Origin: Alkalicaulis satelles | GTDB lineage: Bacteria > Pseudomonadota > Alphaproteobacteria > Caulobacterales > Maricaulaceae | Length of the DNA: 64,000 nucleotides | Reading direction: 5' to 3' | NCBI RefSeq assembly: GCF_008630495.1 | Contig: NZ_VWOJ01000001.1 | Location: 124,001-188,000 of the forward strand | In this document: positions 1-9,254 of the stretch, in pieces | How the letters are laid out: each line of letters begins with the position of its first letter | How positions within the stretch are numbered: the stretch's first letter is position 1 | Translations under genes and position numbers: made by a program | Notes under the pieces: model-generated | Told to the model about the DNA's origin: nothing | What the model saw: only the letters and a program-made list of their open reading frames with translations | The model's database searches: none

Positions 1-93
1 GCTGTGGACCTGATCAGCGGGCGCTCTGATCTCAATATCGAGCGCCTCGAACCGGTTGAGGACGCCGAGGAGCAAAAAGACATTCCGGAGTAA
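1..93 (+). CDS. C-terminal end of an unidentified protein (truncated by window edge)
   Basis: An open frame runs from the first base to a TAA at 91-93 and encodes the last 30 residues of a protein, ending in an acidic tail (EDAEEQKDIPE). The segment AVDLISGRSDLNIERL resembles the C-terminal helix of FAD-dependent oxidoreductases of the DAO type (A-D-L-I-x-G-R), but 30 residues are too few to assign a family. It converges on prs, whose stop lies 25 bases away. Confidence 0.4.
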   Translation, partial: AVDLISGRSDLNIERLEPVEDAEEQKDIPE

Positions 94-118
94 GCGCGCT
101 CCGCCCGTCAGCCCCGGC

Positions 119-1051
119 TCAGTCGAACAGCTTGGAGACCGACTCGTCATTGGCGATGCGCCGGATCGCCTCGCCCAGCAACGGCGCCACGGACAGGGTG
201 CGCACTTTTTTCGATCCGGCGGCCTTCTCGGTCACATCGATGGAGTCGGTAACCACCAACTCGCTGAGCACCGAGGCGTCAATGCGCTCGCACGCCTTGC
301 CCGACAGCACGCCATGGGTGATGTAGGCGGACACCTGGGCCGCGCCCTGGTCCATGATGGCCTTGGCCGCATTGCACAGCGTGCCGCCTGAATCGATGAT
401 GTCGTCGAAGATGATGCAACGCCGGCCTTCCACATCGCCGATGATGTTCATCACCTCGCTCTGGCCCGCGCGCGGGCGGCGCTTGTCGACGATGGCGATG
501 TCTGCGCCCAGCCGGCTGGCCAGCGCGCGCGCGCGCACCACCCCGCCCACGTCCGGCGACACGATCATCAAATCCTTGATGTCATAGGCTCTGCGGATAT
601 CGCGCTCGAAAACCGGCGTGGCGAAGAGATTATCGGTGGGGATGTCGAAAAACCCCTGGATCTGGCCGGCATGCAGGTCCAGCGTCAGCACCCGGTGCGC
701 GCCCGAGCCGGCGATCAGATTGGCCACAAGCTTGGCGGTGATGGGCGTGCGCCCGCCGGTTTTGCGGTCCTGGCGGGCATAGCCGAAATAGGGGATGACC
801 GCCGTGATCCGGTTCGCGCTCGCCCGGGTGAGCGCGTCCATGCAGATCAGCAATTCCATCAGATTGTCGTTGGCGGGCTTGGAGGTGGACTGGATCACGA
901 ACACGTCCTCGCCGCGCATGTTCTCGTCGATGCGCACGAACAGCTCGTCATCGGCGAAGCGCTCGATCTCGACGTTGGACAAAGGCGCGTCGAGATAGTC
1001 CGCGATGGCCTGGGCCAGCGGGCGGTTGGCGTTGCCGCTCATGAGCTTCAT
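119..1051 (-). CDS. prs: Ribose-phosphate pyrophosphokinase (PRPP synthetase)
   Basis: Cytoplasmic enzyme that transfers pyrophosphate from ATP to ribose 5-phosphate to make PRPP, the precursor of purines, pyrimidines, His and Trp. The 310-residue protein has the usual family length. The ATP-loop region [10 protein letters not shown] is at about residues 88-97, the pyrophosphate-binding [11 protein letters not shown] at 125-135, and the PRPP loop DDIIDSGGT at 216-224. The frame extends six codons upstream to 1069, but the chosen ATG (MKLMSGN) matches where family members begin and leaves MRGTIT as leader. The gene stands alone, convergent with the partial gene at the left edge. The window also holds PRPP- or purine-linked genes (purMN, purB, trpD). 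Confidence 0.95.
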   Translation of the reverse strand: MKLMSGNANRPLAQAIADYLDAPLSNVEIERFADDELFVRIDENMRGEDVFVIQSTSKPANDNLMELLICMDALTRASANRITAVIPYFGYARQDRKTGGRTPITAKLVANLIAGSGAHRVLTLDLHAGQIQGFFDIPTDNLFATPVFERDIRRAYDIKDLMIVSPDVGGVVRARALASRLGADIAIVDKRRPRAGQSEVMNIIGDVEGRRCIIFDDIIDSGGTLCNAAKAIMDQGAAQVSAYITHGVLSGKACERIDASVLSELVVTDSIDVTEKAAGSKKVRTLSVAPLLGEAIRRIANDESVSKLFD

Positions 1052-1153
1052 GGTGATCGTCCCTCGCAAGGTCGATGGCCTGATAGCAGAGCGAGCCCGA
1101 AGCGCAAAGGGCAGGACACGATATTGTCAGCGGACGGACGGGATGGGGGGGTC

Positions 1154-3472
1154 TCAGGCCGCCTCGACGAAGCTCGCCACCACCTTTTTTGTGCCCGCCT
1201 TGTCGAAGGCCACGGTGAGCTTGTCGCCGTCGGCCTCCATCACCTGGCCATAGCCGAATTTCTGGTGGAAGACGCGCTGGCCGCGGGCGAACTTGCCCGG
1301 CTTGCCGCTGGAGATGAGCGTGGCCTGGCCTTCGATCACGGGCGAGGCCTCGGCGCGCCGGCCTGCCGCCTGGCTCTCCTGGAAGCGCCGCCAGCCCGGG
1401 CTCTCATAAGAGGACCGGAAGGCGTCGGCGGGCGTGGCGGCTTCCTGGAAGCCCGGGCCAGCGTCGTAATAGCCGGTCTCGGACTTGGCCTCGCAGTGAT
1501 CGGGGGGCATTTCATCAATGAAGCGCGAGGGCAGGACCGACTGCCAGCGCCCGAAAATCATGCGGTTGGCGGTAAAGCTGATCACTGCGCGTTCACGGGC
1601 GCGAGTGATGCCCACATAGGCCAGGCGCCGCTCCTCCTCGAGGGCCGCCGTGCCGCCTTCGTCCAGCGCGCGCTGGGACGGAAAGACGGTCTCTTCCCAG
1701 CCGGGCAGGAAGACCAGCGGAAACTCCAGCCCCTTGGCGGCGTGCAGGGTCATGAGAGAGACCTCGTCGCCATCCTCGGCCCGGTCGGCGTCCGAGACCA
1801 GGGCGATATGCTCCAGAAAGGCGTCCAGGCTGTCGAACTCGCCCATGGAGCGGACCAGTTCCTTCAGGTTATCGAGCCGGCCAGCGGCCTGCGGGCTCTT
1901 GTCCTCGCGCCACATGGCCGTATAGCCGCTCTCGTCGAGCACGATCTCGGCCAGCTCGTCATGGCGCATGGTCTCGGCCTGTCCCGCCCAGCGGTCGATA
2001 TCGCGCAGGAAGACCTGCAGCGATGTGCGCGCCTTGCCGCGGATCTCGTCGGTCTGGACCATCAGCCGGGCGGCCTCGGCGATGGATGTGCGCGCCCCGC
2101 GCGCCGCGGCGGCCAGGCGCTGCACCGTGGTGTCGCCGATCCCGCGCTTGGGCGTGTTCACCACCCGCTCGAACGCCAGATCATCATCGATGGAGCGCAC
2201 AAGACGCAGATAAGCCAGCGCGTCGCGGATCTCGGCGCGTTCAAAGAAGCGCGGGCCGCCCACCACTTTGTAGGGCAGGCCCAGCATGATGAAGCGGTCT
2301 TCAAACGCACGCATCTGCCAGGAGGCGCGCACCAGCACGGCGATATCGCTGTGCTTGCCCTGGCTGCGCACATGGGCTTCCACCGCGTCGGCGACGAAGC
2401 GCGCCTCGGCCTCGCCATCCCACAGCCCGCTGACCTGGACCTTGTCGCCGCCCGCGTCCTCGGTCCATAGCGTCTTGCCGAGCCGCGCCTTGTTGGCGGC
2501 GATCAGGCCGGACGCAGCGCCCAGGATATGACCCGTTGAGCGGTAATTGCGCTCCAGACGAATGACTTTTGCGCCGGGAAAATCGGTCTCGAAGCGCAGG
2601 ATATTGTCGACCTCCGCTCCCCGCCAGCCATAGATGGACTGATCATCATCGCCCACGCAGCACAGATTGCCCGAGCCGCGCGCCAGCAGGCGCAGCCAGA
2701 GATACTGGGCGACGTTCGTGTCCTGATACTCGTCCACCAGAATGTAGCGGAAGCGCCGGTGGAACTCGGCCAGCACGTCCGGGTGTTTCTGGAAAATCGT
2801 GATGACGTGTAGCAGAAGATCGCCGAAATCACACGCGTTCAGCACCGAGAGCCGGTCCTGATAGAGCGCGTAGAGCGCGCCCGCCCGACCGTCGGCGAAG
2901 CTCCACTTGTCCTCTTCGGGAATACGGTCCGGGGTGAGGGCGCGGTTCTTCCAGCCGTCCACCAGGCTGGCGAAATAGCGCGGCGTCCAGCGCTTGATGT
3001 CGATGCCTTCGGCTTCCAGGATCTGCTTGATAAGGCGTAGCTGGTCGTCGGTGTCCAGGATGGTGAAGCTGGATTTCAGACCGGCCAGCTCGGCATGGCG
3101 GCGCAGGATCTGGGCGGCGGTGGAGTGGAACGTGCCCAGCCACGGCAGGCCCTCCACATGCTCGCCCATGATCGCCGCAACCCGGTGCTTCATCTCGCGC
3201 GCGGCCTTGTTGGTGAAGGTCACCGCCAGGATCTGGGAGGGCCAGGCCTTGCCCGTGGCGAGGATGTGGGCGAGCCTTGTGGTCAGCACCCGCGTCTTGC
3301 CCGTGCCTGCGCCCGCCAGCACCAGAACCGGGCCTTCGATGGCCTCAACGGCGGCGCGCTGTTCGGCGTTCAGCCCGTCGAGATAGGCCGCCTGACCCTG
3401 CGGCGCACGCGCCGCTGCGCGCTGCGACAAGGGCAGGGCGGCGTCAGATTGGGAAGGTGGGGCGGAGCCCAT
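1154..3472 (-). CDS. uvrD: UvrD/PcrA-type ATP-dependent 3'-5' DNA helicase
   Basis: Superfamily 1A helicase acting in nucleotide excision repair, mismatch repair and removal of blocked polymerases. The 772-residue protein shows Walker A AGAGTGKT (53-60), motif Ia VTFTNKAAREM (84-94), Walker B DEYQD (247-251), motif III GDDDQSIYGWRGA (274-286), and the late motifs MTLHAAKGLEFP and YVGITRARE. The C-terminus (KFARGQRVFHQKFGYGQV) is the Tudor-like domain of UvrD/PcrA that contacts RNA polymerase. Family length is 700-780 residues, so the gene is intact. I see no GTTC-N7-GTTC SOS box in the 170 bases upstream, so LexA control is not supported here. Rep is the main alternative, but the C-terminal domain argues for UvrD/PcrA. 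Confidence 0.93.
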   Translation of the reverse strand: MGSAPPSQSDAALPLSQRAAARAPQGQAAYLDGLNAEQRAAVEAIEGPVLVLAGAGTGKTRVLTTRLAHILATGKAWPSQILAVTFTNKAAREMKHRVAAIMGEHVEGLPWLGTFHSTAAQILRRHAELAGLKSSFTILDTDDQLRLIKQILEAEGIDIKRWTPRYFASLVDGWKNRALTPDRIPEEDKWSFADGRAGALYALYQDRLSVLNACDFGDLLLHVITIFQKHPDVLAEFHRRFRYILVDEYQDTNVAQYLWLRLLARGSGNLCCVGDDDQSIYGWRGAEVDNILRFETDFPGAKVIRLERNYRSTGHILGAASGLIAANKARLGKTLWTEDAGGDKVQVSGLWDGEAEARFVADAVEAHVRSQGKHSDIAVLVRASWQMRAFEDRFIMLGLPYKVVGGPRFFERAEIRDALAYLRLVRSIDDDLAFERVVNTPKRGIGDTTVQRLAAAARGARTSIAEAARLMVQTDEIRGKARTSLQVFLRDIDRWAGQAETMRHDELAEIVLDESGYTAMWREDKSPQAAGRLDNLKELVRSMGEFDSLDAFLEHIALVSDADRAEDGDEVSLMTLHAAKGLEFPLVFLPGWEETVFPSQRALDEGGTAALEEERRLAYVGITRARERAVISFTANRMIFGRWQSVLPSRFIDEMPPDHCEAKSETGYYDAGPGFQEAATPADAFRSSYESPGWRRFQESQAAGRRAEASPVIEGQATLISSGKPGKFARGQRVFHQKFGYGQVMEADGDKLTVAFDKAGTKKVVASFVEAA

Positions 3473-3646
3473 GGCGCATGTCCGGGATCGATTCGAAAAG
3501 CTGGAACGAAACTAGCACGCCCCCGCGCCAAGGGCAGGGGGCGACCTGCGGCGTGCATGGCTGCAGGCGCAGGGCGGCGTCAATGATCACAAGCTCTGCG
3601 ACGTATGATCAATAGCCTTTTCGGAAATGAACTGGGGCCTTTCCTC

Positions 3647-5017
3647 TCAATATCCCGGCGGGATGAGTGGGCCCCCGGCCAGCATTTCAAACTGGGAGGC
3701 GGCGCGCAGGGCGAGGCCGTCGCGGCCCTGGGGCGCCATGAACTGGATGGCGCAGGGCAGCCCCGCCGGCGTCAGCCCCATGGGCGCGGCCGTGGCGGGA
3801 AGGCCCGCCATGGCGGCGAAGGCGGTCAGATCAGCCTGTCCGGCCGGAACCGGCGCGCCAAAAGCGAAGGCGGGCTCCAGCGCCACGGGCGAGACCACCA
3901 GATCACACTGCGCGAACCAGTCCTGCGCGTCGGTCTCACTGGCGCGCACCAGCTGATAGGCGGCCTCCACCTTGTCCGCGCTCTGGGCCGCGCCCCAGCC
4001 GAGCAGCTTGCGCAGGCCTTCGGAGAAGCCCTCGGGTGTCTCGGCCAGCTGGGCGGCGTGGGCGCGCGCGCCCTCGATCTCGCTGATCAGAAGCCCCGCC
4101 CGGCGCGAGCGGCCATAGGCGTAATGGGACGGCGTCACATCCACGATGCGCGCGCCGGCATTGTCCAGGCGGGCCAGCGCGATCTCGAACGCGGCCATGA
4201 CGTCCGGGTCGCACGTCAGTTCGTCTTCAAAGCGCCAGCGCCCGATGGTCAGCCCCGTCAGGCCCTTCTGGGGGCGCTGGGGCTGGCCGGAGAGGGCCGC
4301 GAGGAAGGCGGACAGATCGCGCGCCGAGCGCGTCAGCGGACCCACATGATCGAGCGTGGTGGACAGGGCCATCACGCCGCCAGTCTCCACCAGGCCGCGG
4401 CCCGGCTTGTGGCCGGACACGCCGCAATAGGCCGCCGGTATGCGCACCGAGCCCATGGTGTCGGTGCCCAGCGCCATCACGCACAGCCCCGCGGCCACAG
4501 CCGCGCCGGATCCGCCCGACGAGCCGCCGGGCGTGAGGGCGTCGCCCGCCTTGCCCCAGGGATTGAGGGTGCGCCCGAACCAGGGATTGTCGGTGACCGC
4601 GCCAAGGGCGGCCTCCTCCATGTTCACCGTGCCCGCGATGATGGCGCCGGCGGCTTTCAGGCGCGCCACGCAGGCGGCGTCATCGCGGGCGATGCGGCGC
4701 TCATAGGCCTTGATCCCGGCATGCCAGGGCAGGCCCTCCACGGCGATATTGGCCTTGACCAGCACCACCGCTCCGTCGATTTCTGACAGGGGCGCGCCGC
4801 GAGCCCAGCGGTCTGCGCTGGCGCCGGCTTCCTCGCGCGCGGCGGTGAAGCGGGTGTCCAGAACCGCGTTGAGTGCAGGGTTGATCCGGGCGATGCGCTG
4901 GGCGTAGGCGTCGAACACGTCCAGCGGGCTCCAGCGCCCGAGCGCAAACGCCGCCGCCTGGGCCGCCCAGGTGCGCTGCGAGGCTTTGAGAGGCAGATCG
5001 TTTGTAGCAGGGCTCAT
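3647..5017 (-). CDS. Amidase-signature family hydrolase
   Basis: A 456-residue amidase of the GatA/AtzF/FAAH type, which hydrolyses a C-N amide bond with a Ser-cisSer-Lys triad. All three residues can be placed: Lys88 (VVLVKANIAVEGL), cis-Ser166 in GGSSGGSGAAV, and nucleophile Ser190 in GTDTMGSVRIPAAYCG. The gene is the last of a leftward operon (two MmgE/PrpD, CoA ligase, amidase), and its ATG overlaps the CoA-ligase TGA by one base, suggesting translational coupling. GatA of the tRNA amidotransferase is unlikely because gatB and gatC are absent. A role in releasing an acid or ammonia from an amide substrate of the catabolic island is inferred; the substrate cannot be read from sequence. Confidence 0.85.
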   Translation of the reverse strand: MSPATNDLPLKASQRTWAAQAAAFALGRWSPLDVFDAYAQRIARINPALNAVLDTRFTAAREEAGASADRWARGAPLSEIDGAVVLVKANIAVEGLPWHAGIKAYERRIARDDAACVARLKAAGAIIAGTVNMEEAALGAVTDNPWFGRTLNPWGKAGDALTPGGSSGGSGAAVAAGLCVMALGTDTMGSVRIPAAYCGVSGHKPGRGLVETGGVMALSTTLDHVGPLTRSARDLSAFLAALSGQPQRPQKGLTGLTIGRWRFEDELTCDPDVMAAFEIALARLDNAGARIVDVTPSHYAYGRSRRAGLLISEIEGARAHAAQLAETPEGFSEGLRKLLGWGAAQSADKVEAAYQLVRASETDAQDWFAQCDLVVSPVALEPAFAFGAPVPAGQADLTAFAAMAGLPATAAPMGLTPAGLPCAIQFMAPQGRDGLALRAASQFEMLAGGPLIPPGY

Positions 5018-6420
5018 CAGAACCGTTCGTCGATGAGGCGGATGGGTTTCTGGCGCACGTCGGTTTGAGTGAGGTCGGCCAGTTCGCCCGGTTTGGCAAG
5101 GGTCACGCCGACCTCGATGCCGAGCTTGCGCTTGAGCAGGTCTGCGAATTCGGCCTGGACGCGCTCGCCGGGCTCGCGCACCTCGGCCATGACGATGAAC
5201 TCGTCGCGTCCCGAGGCGTCCCGCACCGCCTTGCAGATGAAGTCGCCCGCAAACGCGGCATGCTCTTCCAGCAGCGGCCCCATGGCTTGGGGGAAGATAT
5301 TGATGCCGCGGATCTTCACCATATTGTCCGAACGCCCCAGGAAACCCTCAATGCGCTTGAAGGCCAGGCCCAGCGGGCTGGCGTCCGTGCGTTCGCGCGT
5401 CACGTCATGGGTGTTGAAGCGGATGATGGGATAGACATCGTCCTTGTAGAGGCAGGTGCAGATCATGTCGCCCTCGGCGCCTTCAGCAACCGGCTTGCCG
5501 GTGTCGATATCGGCGATTTCGAGATACTGGGCGTCCTCCATCACATAGAGTCCGGCGCGGTCCGGGCCTTCGCCCGCGATGACGCCGGTATCGCCCACGC
5601 CGTACCAGTCAAAGCATTCGGCCCCACCCCAGGCCTTGGACAGCGCTTCGCGGTCCTCGCGGCCCAGATGGCCGGAAATCATGCGGATATTGAGATCACG
5701 CACCGGGTCGATGCCCATCTCGTCGGCCACCCGGGCAAGTTTCTTGATGTAGTCGGCGAAGCCCACGATGACGCTGGCGCGAAAATCGCGCATCAGCTCC
5801 ACCTGGCGCGCCGAGCGGGTCTCCACGCCGGTGCCCGCCGACATGAACACCGCGCTGGTCCAGTGGATGACCGCCTCGCGCACGTAATGGCCGCCATTGA
5901 TCATGCCGTGGCCATAGACCGAATGGACCACGTCCTCAGGTCTCAGGCCCTGGAAGCGGTAGAGCCGCCCGAGCAGCAGGTTCTGCACTTCGCGCGACTT
6001 GGCCCCGAACAGCAGCACTTGCGGCGTGCCGGTGGTGCCCGAGGTGGTGTGCATCACCACATTGGGCCGGCCTTCCGGGTGGCTGTCCAGCGCATCAAAA
6101 TCGCCGAACGGGGGCTGGCGCGCGATGGAGTCCATGATGTCGGACTTGTCGAAGCTGGGCAGGCTGGAAATCATCTCCAGCCCGGTGATGTCGCCGCGCT
6201 CCACCCCGGCCTCACCCCAGAGTTTGCGGTAGAAGGGCGTGGTCCAGGCGCGCGCCACCGATTTCAGGAACAGCGCGTTCTGGCGCGCGAACAGTTCGTC
6301 GCGGCTGATGGACGCAGCGAAGGCCGTGAAATCGGCGCCGATGGGGTGCTGGCGCTGCAGCGCGCTCCAGTCGGCGGCGTCGAAATAGCTGCGGTGTCCA
6401 TCAGGGCGGGCGGCGCTCAT
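5017..6420 (-). CDS. PaaK-like phenylacetate-CoA ligase family acyl-CoA synthetase
   Basis: A 467-residue adenylate-forming enzyme that would activate a carboxylic acid to its CoA thioester using ATP. The phosphate-binding P-loop HTTSGTTGTPQ is at about 124-134, a tyrosine-containing adenine-binding stretch is at FDWYGVGDTG, and the hinge/C-terminal region reads GRSDNMVKIRGINIFP, typical of PaaK-type ligases. The start is the ATG at 6420 (MSAARPDG); upstream in-frame sequence is Arg/Pro-rich and unlike the family. It sits between the MmgE/PrpD gene (14-base gap) and the amidase (one-base overlap). No other paa genes (paaABCDE, paaG, paaZ) are nearby, so phenylacetate as substrate is not supported. 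Confidence 0.85.
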   Translation of the reverse strand: MSAARPDGHRSYFDAADWSALQRQHPIGADFTAFAASISRDELFARQNALFLKSVARAWTTPFYRKLWGEAGVERGDITGLEMISSLPSFDKSDIMDSIARQPPFGDFDALDSHPEGRPNVVMHTTSGTTGTPQVLLFGAKSREVQNLLLGRLYRFQGLRPEDVVHSVYGHGMINGGHYVREAVIHWTSAVFMSAGTGVETRSARQVELMRDFRASVIVGFADYIKKLARVADEMGIDPVRDLNIRMISGHLGREDREALSKAWGGAECFDWYGVGDTGVIAGEGPDRAGLYVMEDAQYLEIADIDTGKPVAEGAEGDMICTCLYKDDVYPIIRFNTHDVTRERTDASPLGLAFKRIEGFLGRSDNMVKIRGINIFPQAMGPLLEEHAAFAGDFICKAVRDASGRDEFIVMAEVREPGERVQAEFADLLKRKLGIEVGVTLAKPGELADLTQTDVRQKPIRLIDERF

Positions 6421-6434
6421 GGCGGCTCCTCGTA

Positions 6435-7814
6435 TCAGGTTAGAGACTGCGGGCGGGCGGCCATCAGGCCGGTGAGGGTGGCGGTGGAGGCCGCGCCGGG
6501 CAGGGCGGCGACGGCCTCGCTGAGGGCGGCGTCGAGATCGGGCCGGGCCACGCCAAGCCCGAAGGCGAGGCATTCGGCGCGCTTGGCGGCGATGTCCTGC
6601 GCGCGCATGGGATCGCGCGGCGAGCCGTAGAGGGCGTCGAGCGAGAGCGTTACGAGTCTCCCGTCCGTCAGGCGCGCTTCCAGCGTCTGGGGCGTGAAGG
6701 CGGCGGGATTGTCCGAGCCGTCGGCCTCGACCGAAATGCGCGCGGCCAACGCCAGGGTGTCAGAATCGCCAAGGGCTTCAGGCGTGAAGCCATGGAGCCG
6801 GACTTCACCGGTGCGCAGCGCCAGCGCGCCGCAATAGGCAAAGCACAGCCGGGCGTAATTGACCTGCATGTCCGTCTTGGCCGGACGCCCGACCAGGCGC
6901 GCGATGAGGGGCGGGGCGATGAGGCGGATGGCGGCGATCTCGCTGGCGCTGATGCCGCGTTCGCGCAGGCGCTGCATCAGCACGATCCCGCCCTGGGCGG
7001 CGCGCCCGGTGGGGAAGGGCTTGTAGGAGACTTCTGCGATGCGGAACACCCGGCCCAGCGTGGCGGTGACGGGGGCGAGATCGCTTTCAGTCTCGAACAG
7101 GGAGAGATAGCCGTACGGCCCTTCAAACACGTCATGGGGGCCGGGAATCCCGGCGGCGGCCAGATCATTGGCCACAAGGGCGGCGCGGGCGGCGGCGGCG
7201 ATCTGCAGGGGCAGGGCGGGCTTGCCCTCCACGTGGGCCTGCATGGTGCCCGCCGCCTGGGCCAGGGCATAGCCCAGCGCGTCCAGCGCCTGATCCAGAC
7301 TCGCCCCGCGCAGGCGCGCGACGCCCAGCGCAGCGCCGAACAGCCCGGCTGTGGCGGGGCGGAAGAAGCGGATCGGGCTGAGCGCGGCCACGCCAAGCCC
7401 GGCGGCCACGTCGACGGCGCCTGTGAGGGCGGCCAGGAAGTCCTTCCCAGAGACAGGCCGCGCGGCGGCTTCGGCGGTGAGGGCGGCGCCAATGACGGCC
7501 ATGGGATGGACCACGGCGGGCTCGTGCACGCAGTCATATTCCTGGCAGTGGATCTGGAAGCCATTGACATAAGCGGCCGATGCGGCCGGCAATTCCGGCC
7601 CGGCGAACACGGGGGCGGAAGGAACGCCAGCGTCCGCCGCGCCCCAGCCTTGGGCCACGCGCAGCACCTCGTCAGCGAGCCAGGCGCGCCGTCCGGCGAT
7701 CCCCACAGCCAGCGTGTCCAGAAGAAAGGCCCGGGCGGCTGATTGCGCCTCTGGCGGCAGGGCCGTCCAGTCGAGACCCAGCACATGGCGGGCAAAGGCT
7801 TCGGGCGCGCTCAC
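6435..7814 (-). CDS. MmgE/PrpD family protein (copy 1)
   Basis: A 459-residue member of the MmgE/PrpD fold, which includes 2-methylcitrate dehydratase, cis-aconitate decarboxylase and iminodisuccinate epimerase. The N-terminal all-helical domain begins MSAPEAFARHVLGLDW and contains the family-typical DTLAVGIAGR near residue 33, followed by the C-terminal alpha/beta domain (for example SYKPFPTGRAAQGG). Its ATG overlaps the stop of the upstream paralogue by four bases. The methylcitrate-cycle partners prpB and prpC are absent, so a propionate role is not indicated. Members in catabolic operons often dehydrate, decarboxylate or epimerise di- or tricarboxylic acids, which is only a general guide here. 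Start from the overlap and homologous N-terminus. Confidence 0.85.
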   Translation of the reverse strand: MSAPEAFARHVLGLDWTALPPEAQSAARAFLLDTLAVGIAGRRAWLADEVLRVAQGWGAADAGVPSAPVFAGPELPAASAAYVNGFQIHCQEYDCVHEPAVVHPMAVIGAALTAEAAARPVSGKDFLAALTGAVDVAAGLGVAALSPIRFFRPATAGLFGAALGVARLRGASLDQALDALGYALAQAAGTMQAHVEGKPALPLQIAAAARAALVANDLAAAGIPGPHDVFEGPYGYLSLFETESDLAPVTATLGRVFRIAEVSYKPFPTGRAAQGGIVLMQRLRERGISASEIAAIRLIAPPLIARLVGRPAKTDMQVNYARLCFAYCGALALRTGEVRLHGFTPEALGDSDTLALAARISVEADGSDNPAAFTPQTLEARLTDGRLVTLSLDALYGSPRDPMRAQDIAAKRAECLAFGLGVARPDLDAALSEAVAALPGAASTATLTGLMAARPQSLT

Positions 7815-9190
7815 GGTGTCTCTCCCGGCCTTGCCGGGCTGGCGATGAGCGCGGTGAAGGCGTTAAGCGATCCGCCATCAGCCAGCGCCAGCGCGGCCTC
7901 CACGAGACGGTCTGCTGTGCCCGCATCCAGCCCGCCATGGACGGCCAGGGCGCGGGCCTTGGCGGCGAGTTTATCCTCTGTAAGCGGGTTTTCCGGATCG
8001 CCCAGCGCGTCGGGCTGATCGTACTGGCGCTGCGCGCCATCGCTCAGGACCAGGCCCATGCCGGCGCCGTAGCGGGCCGGATACGCGCCGTCATAAGGCG
8101 ATCCGGCGCTGACGCTGACTTTCGAGGCCAGCGCGCGCACGTCCGGCGCGGTGAACGCGTCGGGCTCGAAATCGGACAGCTGCGGCTCGCCGCGCAGGAG
8201 GGTGACGGCCACGGCGTGCTGGAGGGAGAATTTCGCCTCGATCACGCTTTCGGGCCGGGACCGGTCGCAAAAGGTCAGGGCGTCGCGATAGGTGATAAGC
8301 GCGATGCCCGCGATATCGCCGGCCTCCACCCCGTCCGCCCGGGCGGCGAGCGCTGCATCAATGGCGGCGTGCGCGTGGCGGCAGGCAGGCCAGGGCTTGA
8401 AGCTGACCTGTTCAATCAGCCAGGGCTCGCCGTGACCGGCCATGACGGTTTCAGAATCGGCGCCGGGACAAGTGGCGGCGAAAAACCCTTGCGGTCCTTC
8501 AAGTATGGCCAGCGGCCCGTCAAAGCCTTCGGACGCAAGACGCGCGGCGGCCAGGCCCGCATGGGCGGCGCGGGCGGTGTGCAGCTGCTTGGCCATGGAG
8601 CCGGGCTCGTGGCGGGTCTGCCAGAAGCCGGACGCCTGCGTGCCCGCCAGGCCCAGCGCATGGGCGGTGCGGTCTTCATTGAGGCCGAACACGCTGGCCG
8701 CCGCAGCGGCGGCCCCGAACGGTCCGCACGTGCCGGTATTGTGCCAGAAAGCGTAATGGCCCGGACCCACCGCCCGGCCCAGCGCGATCACGGCTTCATA
8801 GCCGCGCACCACCGCGTCGAGCAGGGCATGCGCATCTGCGCCTGCCGATTCGCACGCCGCCAGCGCAGCCGGGATGACGCCGGGGCCGGGATGGAGGATG
8901 GCGCGCTTGTCCACATCGTCCATCTCCAGAACATTGCCCAGCGCGCCATTATGCAGCGCGGCGGTCAGCGGCGAGCCGCCTCTTGCCGCGCCGATCAGCG
9001 TGCACGGACCGGGCCCTTCACCCGCCAGAGATCGCGCCATCGCCTGTCCTGCCGGGCTGTTCGCGCCCGCCAGCGCACACCCCGCCCAGTCCAGCACATG
9101 CAGGGCTGCGCGCGCACGCACGGCCGCGTCCACCGGGCGGGCCAGGCGGTCGGCAAGGCGTCGGGTGAGCGTGGAGCTTTGTCCGGACAT
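7811..9190 (-). CDS. MmgE/PrpD family protein (copy 2)
   Basis: A second 459-residue MmgE/PrpD protein directly upstream of copy 1, divergent enough to be an ancient duplicate rather than a recent tandem copy. It shows the same N-terminal hallmark (HVLDWAGCALAGA near residue 32) and the substrate-pocket segment SFKPWPACRHAHAAIDAAL. It is the first gene of the leftward operon; 64 bases separate it from the divergently transcribed CoA-transferase-like gene. Just upstream of its ATG lies an 11-base palindrome (TGCTAGTAGCA, 9195-9205) that may be coincidental. Two adjacent paralogues suggest two successive steps or a heteromeric enzyme, but this is inference. Confidence 0.85.
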   Translation of the reverse strand: MSGQSSTLTRRLADRLARPVDAAVRARAALHVLDWAGCALAGANSPAGQAMARSLAGEGPGPCTLIGAARGGSPLTAALHNGALGNVLEMDDVDKRAILHPGPGVIPAALAACESAGADAHALLDAVVRGYEAVIALGRAVGPGHYAFWHNTGTCGPFGAAAAAASVFGLNEDRTAHALGLAGTQASGFWQTRHEPGSMAKQLHTARAAHAGLAAARLASEGFDGPLAILEGPQGFFAATCPGADSETVMAGHGEPWLIEQVSFKPWPACRHAHAAIDAALAARADGVEAGDIAGIALITYRDALTFCDRSRPESVIEAKFSLQHAVAVTLLRGEPQLSDFEPDAFTAPDVRALASKVSVSAGSPYDGAYPARYGAGMGLVLSDGAQRQYDQPDALGDPENPLTEDKLAAKARALAVHGGLDAGTADRLVEAALALADGGSLNAFTALIASPARPGETP

Positions 9191-9254
9191 AATCTGCTAG
9201 TAGCATGGCAGTGAGCGCGGCGTGAAGCCCGCGCGTCAAGCGTGGGGGACGCCG

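Noticed and set aside
671-2470. A 599-codon open frame on the plus strand opposite prs and uvrD
   Set aside because: It lies antisense to two well-identified genes and its translation is Arg/Gly/Ala/His-rich without domains. Long antisense frames are expected at this GC content.
3473-3646. SOS box upstream of uvrD
   Set aside because: A single GAAC is present but no second GAAC or GTTC at the seven-base spacing.
5017-6420. Phenylacetate degradation locus
   Set aside because: Only the PaaK-like ligase is present. None of the epoxidase, ring-opening or beta-oxidation paa genes are in the window.
5065-6630. A 521-codon plus-strand frame opposite the CoA ligase
   Set aside because: Antisense shadow of a clearly recognised PaaK-like gene, with no domain in the translation and no ribosome site.
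9195-9205. TGCTAGTAGCA palindrome in the divergent region as a third GntR operator
   Set aside because: It shares no core with the two TGRTATAYCA palindromes and is short enough to occur by chance.
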